From: a virus
DNA: 64,000 nt
IMG/VR virus record: IMGVR_UViG_3300009124_000005
Span: 27,699-91,698 of that record
Strand: one strand, 5' to 3'
Shown here: piece by piece, positions 58,762 through 64,000 of the stretch
Position numbering within the stretch: position 1 is the first letter of the stretch
Layout: every line of letters begins with the position of its first letter
The notes under the pieces: generated by a model
What the model saw: only the letters and a program-made list of their open reading frames with translations
What the model was told of the DNA's origin: nothing
The model's database searches: none
Program-made: the position numbers and the translations under genes

Positions 58762-59016
58762 ATGGATCAACCAACCTACGCCGTCCAACCTGCAGCATGG
58801 GGCAACTTCGATGGATGGGGTTGTGACTATGCCGTCAACATCTCCCACGCTTACAAGATCGCTGGCATCTGGCGTTCGATGAATGAGCGGCATGGGCAGG
58901 GAGAAGACATGATGATTTTCAAGATCTATCCAGGTGGAAACCCTATCGCTTGGGTTCGGGTCTACGCTGACGAATCTGTTGACGCTGTGACGGATGAGGC
59001 ACTGGCACTGCTTTGA
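58762..59016 (+). CDS. Small protein, unknown function
   Basis: 84 aa, Trp/Gly-rich N-terminus (AAWGNFDGWGCDYAVNISHAYKIAG). More GC-rich than the genes before 57 kb. Function unknown. Confidence 0.6.
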   Translation: MDQPTYAVQPAAWGNFDGWGCDYAVNISHAYKIAGIWRSMNERHGQGEDMMIFKIYPGGNPIAWVRVYADESVDAVTDEALALL

Positions 59017-59071
59017 TAGGCAACGCCCCTCTACCGACTACAATACAAGAGAACACAACACAGGACACAGC

Positions 59072-59293
59072 ATGAACGGTTGGGCAACTTACGAAACTTG
59101 GAACGCTGCACTGTGGATCGGCAACGATGAGACGATCTACCGTCACGCCAAACAAAACAAGAATTTAGGGTATCGCAAGTGGGCAAAGCGTTGGATTGAC
59201 GAGTACGGCGAGTACATCACGGGCGACGGCGTGGCATGGTTGCATGACGACATCGACCAAGATGAGATGGATGCCATGCTCGCTGAACTGTAA
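59072..59293 (+). CDS. Conserved phage protein (NGWATYETWN family)
   Basis: 73 aa beginning MNGWATYETWNAALWIGNDE, an N-terminal motif common to small proteins of many phages. The rest is helical with W and acidic residues. No function known to me. Confidence 0.72.
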   Translation: MNGWATYETWNAALWIGNDETIYRHAKQNKNLGYRKWAKRWIDEYGEYITGDGVAWLHDDIDQDEMDAMLAEL

Positions 59294-59319
59294 GGGGGCG
59301 ACCCCTTCCATGCTACAAT
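59292..59319 (+). promoter_or_regulatory. Hairpin and -10-like box before nuclease gene
   Basis: AAGGGG/CCCCTT stem (59292-59307) at the previous stop, then TACAAT (59314-59319) 24 bp before ATG 59343. No clear -35. Confidence 0.45.
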
Positions 59320-59342
59320 AAACAAGAACACAACCCCACACC

Positions 59343-59912
59343 ATGAACGCCACCGCTTTTAATCTCGACAACGCCGTTCGGATCTATGATGAGAGGATCG
59401 CCCCTCTTCATGCTCGCTACCTGTCAGAAGACAATGCAGGAGGCAAGATGAGAGCATCCATGGGCGACCTCTATGAGGACGTGGCACAGGCAGTGATCTA
59501 TGCAGTCGATCCATCCATCGTGTGCAAGCACAACGATTACATCATGATTGAGAGCAGGGGCGGCAAGTCATATAAGAAAACACAGGTGGACATCCATGCC
59601 TATAAGGACGGCGAACTGATCTTTATTGTAGAGGGCAAGACCTATCTAGACTCCTCCATGCTGGACCGTGCCTGCAGTGAGTTTGACAAGATCCGCCGTG
59701 TCTACCCTGGCATCCCTGCCGCTGTCTTCACAGGACAGGACGCCACCGACCCAGACTCTGCCGCTTGGTTTGCTGATGAGACAGAGCATCAAGTCTTTGT
59801 CGTCAACCAGACCAAGCAACGCAGAAGCACAGCGCCGATCTTTGAGACTGCCGACCCGCTCGACATGATGGCACTGCAAGCGTTCGCCCGTTGGGTTGAC
59901 GCTGCAATCTGA
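59343..59912 (+). CDS. PD-(D/E)XK nuclease-like protein
   Basis: 189 aa. An active-site pattern of restriction-type nucleases is seen: E45 in GDLYEDVAQ, D83 in TQVDIHAYKDGE, E97-G-K99 in IFIVEGKTY. The rest contains a Rossmann-like tail (VYPGIPAAVFTGQ). I cannot assign a known enzyme. GC content and codon use are higher than most neighbours, so recent acquisition is possible. Confidence 0.65.
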   Translation: MNATAFNLDNAVRIYDERIAPLHARYLSEDNAGGKMRASMGDLYEDVAQAVIYAVDPSIVCKHNDYIMIESRGGKSYKKTQVDIHAYKDGELIFIVEGKTYLDSSMLDRACSEFDKIRRVYPGIPAAVFTGQDATDPDSAAWFADETEHQVFVVNQTKQRRSTAPIFETADPLDMMALQAFARWVDAAI

Positions 59913-59925
59913 CAGTATACCACAC

Positions 59926-59950
59926 CGGGGGCGGACTGTATTATGCCCCC
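59926..59950 (+). terminator. GC-rich hairpin after nuclease gene
   Basis: GGGGGC/GCCCCC (6 bp, 12-base loop) with no T tract. It probably closes the early block. Confidence 0.45.
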
Positions 59951-60022
59951 CTATGCCCCCTAGGCGTCCCGCCGTACCAAAAAAGTACCTTCTTCCTAAC
60001 CTACAAAGTGTTACCCAAACGA

Positions 60023-60085
60023 GATAAATATTTCAAGGAAATCAAAAAAATTTCCGCCAGAAAAAATAGGTCAAAATAGTCGAGT
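60023..60085 (+). promoter_or_regulatory. Late box with degenerate A-tract element (copy 3)
   Basis: GATAAATA (60023-60030) followed by AAAAAAATTTCCGCC, AAAAAATAG and CAAAATAGTCG. The latter resembles the elements at 4527 and 16525, but no CTAAATA follows at the same offset. ATG 60087 follows directly. Confidence 0.55.
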
Positions 60086-60086
60086 T

Positions 60087-60266
60087 ATGAAAGATTACGA
60101 TAACTATCTGAATAAGCAAGCAGAAGTATTGAATGAGTTCGATGATTTCTGCGAGCAGTTTGAGCAGCGAGCTGCCGAGAACTTTAAGAACCCAAAGAAA
60201 GAGGATGCAAGATTTGAACTACTCAAAGAAATCGTCGAACCCAGTGAAGAGCAATCTGACAGTTGA
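60087..60266 (+). CDS. Small acidic helical protein
   Basis: 59 aa (YLNKQAEVLNEFDDFCEQFEQRAAENF). Start at ATG 60087. It overlaps the next gene by up to 62 bases in another frame. Confidence 0.6.
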   Translation: MKDYDNYLNKQAEVLNEFDDFCEQFEQRAAENFKNPKKEDARFELLKEIVEPSEEQSDS

Positions 60267-60432
60267 ACAAGTGCTTGAGTATGCATTAGAGGAGATCAAT
60301 GTGCTAAAGCAAGAGGTTGAGCGTCTAAAATCTCCTCAACTCATGTATAAGCGTCCCGGATCAGAGAAGCATGAAAAGATCACTGAATTCTTTGATGATG
60401 TAGAGATACGCTTACAAAAGTTAGAGAAGTAA
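60205..60432 (+). CDS. Small coiled-coil protein
   Basis: 75 aa from ATG 60205 (an earlier ATG at 60133 would give a longer overlap). LTVEQVLEYALEEINVLKQEVERLKS forms a coiled coil, with DDVEIRLQKLEK at the end. The stop overlaps the next ATG by one base. Confidence 0.6.
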   Translation: MQDLNYSKKSSNPVKSNLTVEQVLEYALEEINVLKQEVERLKSPQLMYKRPGSEKHEKITEFFDDVEIRLQKLEK

Positions 60433-61325
60433 TGGCAGTACTAGTACCAGGTCCAGGTTTCATTAATGTTGGTGGTATGTGGGAGATCTTACCAAGTCCT
60501 GGTGTAGGGCAGTTTGGTACATTTCGAGAAAGCGTATCATTAAATATCTACGAAAACATCAACCCTGTTCCGATTACGGCGCAGGGTAATCTAGTATGTC
60601 CTGGCGGCACTCCTTTTTCTCCCGTACAACCATCACAAGAGATGATCACAGGCATCAGTATTGCCCCTGGAAGCAGCGCAGGGCGTACTGGGGTAGGTGT
60701 AACCGTATTGATGTCTCGGGGCGGTGTAGGGAACATTCCAGAGATGTCTATGCCAATCTATAGTGAACCTTATATAAAGTATTTAAATATTACATCAAGT
60801 CCAGTACCTACTTTAGTGTTACCTATACCGTTAACAGGGTATGTTACCGAGAAATACTTTTGGGATGGAGATGCAGGATTCTCTGAATTATATCAAGGTA
60901 AAGAAACTCCATTAGTTAGAGATAATATCCGAGGTGCTTCACGACAGGGTGGTGTTGGTATTGTAAAGACTCCAGGGTTTCCGAGAGATAAAGGAATTAG
61001 CGTACAGAAGAATATACCGGGGAGCGGAACTCTGCCCATCAGTATGAATGAGGTGGGTCCAGGTGCTGCTGCCATAACCAGAGGTTCTGCTGCTACAGAA
61101 CAAGCATCAGTGAATAGTAGTTATATGTGGTCAATGAAACCTTCACAAATACAAGTGGAGCGATTATTCTTTACGATTACTGTAACTAGTACATGTCCAC
61201 CATACACTTGGGCATTTCCTGCATATATGGATGTTGATAATAATTGGACACCACATGGCGAACGTATTAAGTACAGAATAAATAGACAGAAGAGAGCATT
61301 ACCGGGAGAGGAGGCAAAGTTCTAA
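60432..61325 (+). CDS. Unknown structural protein upstream of PAAR
   Basis: 297 aa, Gly/Pro/Ile-rich beta protein (PGPGFINVGGMWEILPSPG; ITGISIAPGSSAGRTGVGV; SYMWSMKPSQIQVERLFFTI). No family is recognised. It shares one base with the PAAR gene and so is probably a baseplate or spike-associated protein. Confidence 0.65.
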   Translation: MAVLVPGPGFINVGGMWEILPSPGVGQFGTFRESVSLNIYENINPVPITAQGNLVCPGGTPFSPVQPSQEMITGISIAPGSSAGRTGVGVTVLMSRGGVGNIPEMSMPIYSEPYIKYLNITSSPVPTLVLPIPLTGYVTEKYFWDGDAGFSELYQGKETPLVRDNIRGASRQGGVGIVKTPGFPRDKGISVQKNIPGSGTLPISMNEVGPGAAAITRGSAATEQASVNSSYMWSMKPSQIQVERLFFTITVTSTCPPYTWAFPAYMDVDNNWTPHGERIKYRINRQKRALPGEEAKF

Positions 61326-61636
61326 TGGTAGGATCTGGAATGAGTCGTCTTGGCGATTTCGAGAGTGGGCATGGGTGTTGGCATCCAGTACCCATTGCAA
61401 GCACTGTAGCTACAGTATTAGTTAATAAGATACCTGCTGCACAAGTGGGGGATGTAACTGCACCACATATCTGTCCAAAGAAATCTCCCCATATTGATCA
61501 GATTTCAAAAGGATCTAAAACCATCTTTGTAAATAAGAGACCAGCAGCACGTATCGGTGATACTCTACAAAGTCTTGGTCCTGGTGGTGTTGCAGTTTTG
61601 GCACAAGGATCTCATTCGGTATTGGCAGGCGGTTAA
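61325..61636 (+). CDS. PAAR-repeat spike-tip protein
   Basis: A 103-aa PAAR protein, which forms a sharp cone tip on the central spike of contractile tails. Two PAAR units are visible: VLVNKIPAAQVGDVTAPHIC (about 38-57) and IFVNKRPAARIGDTL (about 70-84), with H17/C20/H22 and H52/C54-type ligands. T4 uses gp5.4. Confidence 0.88.
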   Translation: MVGSGMSRLGDFESGHGCWHPVPIASTVATVLVNKIPAAQVGDVTAPHICPKKSPHIDQISKGSKTIFVNKRPAARIGDTLQSLGPGGVAVLAQGSHSVLAGG

Positions 61637-61650
61637 TTTTGTGGTATAAT
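61622..61650 (+). promoter_or_regulatory. Sigma70-type promoter, TTGGCA-17-TATAAT
   Basis: TTGGCA (61622-61627), 17 bp, TATAAT (61645-61650), same boxes and spacing as at 58227. The -35 lies within the PAAR gene end. Confidence 0.78.
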
Positions 61651-61673
61651 AACGGTAGTTCACACTAAAACTC

Positions 61674-61820
61674 ATGGCACGTCGTCCAAGTCTGACTAGT
61701 AACATTACAATCGAACCACAACCCAAGAAGACCCGACAGGGTATGGGTAAGCACACGAAGTATACTCCGACTTCACGCAACAAAGCAAAGAAGCGTTATC
61801 GTGGTCAAGGTCGCGGTTGA
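61674..61820 (+). CDS. Small highly basic conserved protein
   Basis: 48 aa, Arg/Lys-rich (RRPSLTSNITIEPQPKKTRQ; SRNKAKKRYRGQGRG). Recognised as common in T4-like cyanophages. Its basic nature suggests nucleic-acid binding. It is a single gene between a sigma70 promoter and a terminator. Confidence 0.75.
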   Translation: MARRPSLTSNITIEPQPKKTRQGMGKHTKYTPTSRNKAKKRYRGQGRG

Positions 61821-61826
61821 TTTACT

Positions 61827-61848
61827 GGGGGTAATACCCCCTTTTTTT
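61827..61848 (+). terminator. Rho-independent terminator
   Basis: GGGGGT/ACCCCC stem, AAT loop, seven T. Confidence 0.9.
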
Positions 61849-61881
61849 AATAAATTATAATATAAACTACAGGAGAATACA

Positions 61882-62010
61882 ATGGGTAACTCACCAACAG
61901 ATAAAAGTAAAGATTTTATCAAAAGAGGTATGACATTAATCACTCAAGTTGAATCTGATAAATTTTTAAAGAAGGTAGAAGAAGAGAAGAAAGAAAATCC
62001 TACTAAATAA
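61882..62010 (+). CDS. Small charged protein, unknown function
   Basis: 42 aa, preceded by AGGAGA. Lys/Glu-rich helix (SPTDKSKDFIKRGMTLITQ; KKVEEEKKEN). Its last codons contain the gp25 late promoter box. Confidence 0.6.
   Translation: MGNSPTDKSKDFIKRGMTLITQVESDKFLKKVEEEKKENPTK
62003..62009 (+). promoter_or_regulatory. Late promoter box for gp25
   Basis: CTAAATA, followed by AAATAAAAG; 20 bp before the gp25 start. Confidence 0.72.
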
Positions 62011-62028
62011 AAATAAAAGTGTCCTGTT

Positions 62029-62424
62029 GTGCCAGATCTCGCTCCTTTTAAGGATTTAAAGGTTAATTTTAAACCACATCCGATTACTGGTGATTTGCAA
62101 GTATCCAAAGAGGATGCTGCAATCAAACAGTCAATTATCAATTTACTAATGACTGTTCCTGGCGAGCGTCCCTTTCAACCAGATTTGGGATCTGGATTAT
62201 CGGAGTTGTTGTTTGAACAACTAGATTTTGGCGTGGCAGCACTTATTAAGAATGAGATTAATGACACTGTTCGTAAATACGAACCAAGAGTGAACGTAGT
62301 TGGGTTGACAGTAGAACCTAACTTTGTTGATAATGCATTTGATGTAAATTTTGAATTTGAGATTCGTGGTCGTGAAGACACTACACCACTACAAATTAAC
62401 TTCCTTCTGCAGAGAACTCAATAA
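62029..62424 (+). CDS. gp25: gp25 baseplate wedge protein
   Basis: 131 aa (T4: 132), GTG start. gp25 is a structural wedge component at the sheath-baseplate contact. The family motif is seen: AAIKQSIINLLMTVPGERPFQPDLGSG, with E-R-P-F central to sheath initiation. The stop overlaps the next ATG (TAATG). Confidence 0.93.
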   Translation: MPDLAPFKDLKVNFKPHPITGDLQVSKEDAAIKQSIINLLMTVPGERPFQPDLGSGLSELLFEQLDFGVAALIKNEINDTVRKYEPRVNVVGLTVEPNFVDNAFDVNFEFEIRGREDTTPLQINFLLQRTQ

Positions 62425-64000
62425 TGAAGTACGTTCAGGTTAGTAATTTAGATTTTACCGATATCAAGACCGAACTCAAGGATTACTTGAGATCAAAGTC
62501 AGATTTTACTGATTTTGATTTTGAAGGTTCTGTATGGGCAAACCTATTAGATGTATTAGCATATAATACATACTATACTGCATTCAACACCAATATGGTG
62601 ACGAATGAGTTGTTTCTTGAGTCTGCTACTTTAAGAGATAATGTAATCACACTAGCGAAACAACTAGGATATAAACCAAAATCTGTTGTTTCACCTCAAG
62701 CAGTAGTTAATTTTAAAGTAACGTTTCCTGGTACGACACCTTCTAATATTATTCTTAAGAAGGGTACGGGATTTGTAACTACATTTGATGATAAACTGTA
62801 TCGTTATGTTGCTATTGATGATATTAAAGTACCTGTAGCAAATAACGAGGCATTCTTCACAAACGTACCTGTGTATGAAGGTAGTTTAATTACAAACCAA
62901 TTTGTAGTTGATACTTCTTTGTCCAGGCAACAATATATTTTATCCAACTCAAATACCGATACGAGCACTATTAGGGTGAGAGTATTTGAGTCTCCAACGT
63001 CATCGTCGTTTGTATATTACAACCAAATCGATACTATTATCGATGTTACCTCTGAAGATAACATTTATTATGTTGATGAGTCATTAGATGAACAGTATCA
63101 GTTATTCTTTGGGGATAACGTTATTGGCAGGGCATTAGATAATGATCAAGTAGTTGATGTATCATATTTGATTACAAGTGGTGAGGCGACTAATGGTGCT
63201 TCCCAGTTTACTTTTGCTGGTACTTTACTTGATGAGTCTGATCAAGTATATCCAGTAGTTGTCACTAATATTGTAACTGTCTCCAAATCTTCTGGTGGTG
63301 CAAATATTGAATCCATTGATAAAATTAAATTCAATGCTCCGAAACAATATGCAACACAAAACAGAGCAGTAACTGCTAAAGACTATGCAGCAATTGTAAG
63401 AAAGATTTATCCAGCAGTATCTGACATCATTGTATATGGTGGTGAAGAGGAAAGATATCCAGAATATGGTAAGGTAAAGATTATTATCAAGCCAAATAGT
63501 GGTTCTTCACTATCAACATTCACAAAACAACAAATTAGTGAAGGTCTGAAAGATTATGCAGTTGCATCAGTCACTGCAGACATTTTAGATCCTTCCGTAG
63601 TTTATATTGAGATTACTAGTTCAGTATATTATAATACTAGAGAGACTACACAATTTCCAGAAGAAATTAGATCTAAAGTTATTAGTGCTGTAGATGAGTA
63701 TACTAAACTATCAGAAACCGAGCAGTTTAATGGTAAGTTTAGATATAGTAAGTATGTTGGTGTGATTGACGAATCTGATGTGTCTATCAACTCAAACACT
63801 ACCAGTATTATGTTGCGTAAGGATTTTTATCCTGCAATGAATTCTACTTATTATTATGAGTTATGTTTTCAAAATTCCTTCAGAAAATCTTGTGATGGAC
63901 CTGTACTACAAAGTACTGGTTTTAAGGTTAGTGAGTATCCCACTTATACTGTATATTTTGAAGATCGGGATGGAAAAATTGTCCTATATAGAATCTGTCT
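62424..64000 (+). CDS. gp6: gp6 baseplate wedge protein (truncated by window edge)
   Basis: At least 525 aa, still open at the end. gp6 forms the ring connecting the six wedges. The N-terminus (LDFTDIKTELKDYLRSKSDFTDFDFEGSVWANLLDVLAYNT) and LFFGDNVIGR, then KFNAPKQYATQNRAVTAKDYAAIVRKIYP match the gp6/J family. T4 gp6 is 660 aa. Order gp25-gp6 matches cyanophage synteny. Confidence 0.92.
   Translation, partial: MKYVQVSNLDFTDIKTELKDYLRSKSDFTDFDFEGSVWANLLDVLAYNTYYTAFNTNMVTNELFLESATLRDNVITLAKQLGYKPKSVVSPQAVVNFKVTFPGTTPSNIILKKGTGFVTTFDDKLYRYVAIDDIKVPVANNEAFFTNVPVYEGSLITNQFVVDTSLSRQQYILSNSNTDTSTIRVRVFESPTSSSFVYYNQIDTIIDVTSEDNIYYVDESLDEQYQLFFGDNVIGRALDNDQVVDVSYLITSGEATNGASQFTFAGTLLDESDQVYPVVVTNIVTVSKSSGGANIESIDKIKFNAPKQYATQNRAVTAKDYAAIVRKIYPAVSDIIVYGGEEERYPEYGKVKIIIKPNSGSSLSTFTKQQISEGLKDYAVASVTADILDPSVVYIEITSSVYYNTRETTQFPEEIRSKVISAVDEYTKLSETEQFNGKFRYSKYVGVIDESDVSINSNTTSIMLRKDFYPAMNSTYYYELCFQNSFRKSCDGPVLQSTGFKVSEYPTYTVYFEDRDGKIVLYRIC

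Noticed and set aside
1-64000. Avoidance of GAATTC as self-protection against the EcoRI-like enzyme
   Set aside because: At least ten GAATTC sites were counted, close to the number expected for 64 kb, so there is no strong avoidance.
1-64000. CRISPR arrays, insertion sequences, rRNA
   Set aside because: No regularly spaced repeats, transposase motifs or rRNA-like sequence were seen.

Overview
This window is a piece of a T4-like cyanophage (cyanomyovirus) genome, most likely infecting marine Synechococcus or Prochlorococcus. The evidence is a T4-type ssDNA-binding protein (gp32), T4-type baseplate, tail and head genes (gp53, gp48, gp4, gp54, gp26, gp51-like, gp27, gp5, gp25, gp6), T4-like late promoter boxes (CTAAATA / NATAAATA), and genes typical of cyanophages: a CpeT-type phycobilin lyase, a CP12-like protein, several 2-oxoglutarate/Fe(II) oxygenases and many very small overlapping genes.

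Layout. 1-0.9 kb: gp32, then a terminator shared with the converging gp53. 0.95-3.7 kb, minus strand: gp4, an unassigned gene, gp48, gp53. 3.7-16.5 kb, plus strand: tail and baseplate-hub module (gp54, gp26, a -1 frameshift extension resembling gp51, a tape-measure candidate, a paralogous protein with a lysozyme-like domain, gp27, a gp5-type OB hub protein, a separate needle-like protein). 16.6-19.9 kb: a chain of tiny genes, a glutaredoxin-like protein, three tRNAs (Leu-UAA, Thr-UGU, Asn-GUU), cpeT and one 2OG oxygenase. 20-44.9 kb: a 3,481-residue structural protein, tail-collar fibres, three adhesin-like proteins with a shared C-terminal module, another large collar fibre, three more 2OG oxygenases and a tail-fibre-assembly-like chaperone. 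44.9-60 kb: early/accessory region with an SF2 helicase, the CP12-like gene, many genes under 100 aa, an EcoRI-family endonuclease, a ParB-like gene fused in an operon with a Dam-type methylase, a 388-bp non-coding region with origin-like features, and a second PD-(D/E)XK nuclease. 60-64 kb: the next structural block, with a PAAR spike tip, gp25 and a truncated gp6.

Regulation is visible in the sequence. Structural blocks begin at late boxes about 15-45 bp before the first gene. The accessory blocks carry sigma70-type promoters (perfect TTGACA-17-TATAAT at 18250 and 51102; TTGGCA-17-TATAAT at 58227 and 61622), short GC-rich hairpins between genes, and repeated promoter-leader cassettes.

The most interesting points are: a textbook -1 programmed frameshift (T TTT TTC, short spacer, 8-bp stem-loop) joining gp26 to a gp51-like tail; a compact EcoRI-like endonuclease that keeps the PD..ExK and GNAIER motifs; a non-coding region with an inverted pair of cyanobacterial-type DnaA boxes beside four tandem 10-bp repeats and an AT-rich stretch; and two genes whose stop codon is formed by nucleotides 8-10 of the downstream tRNA. 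Gene names are from recognition of protein sequence and gene order; no database search was run.
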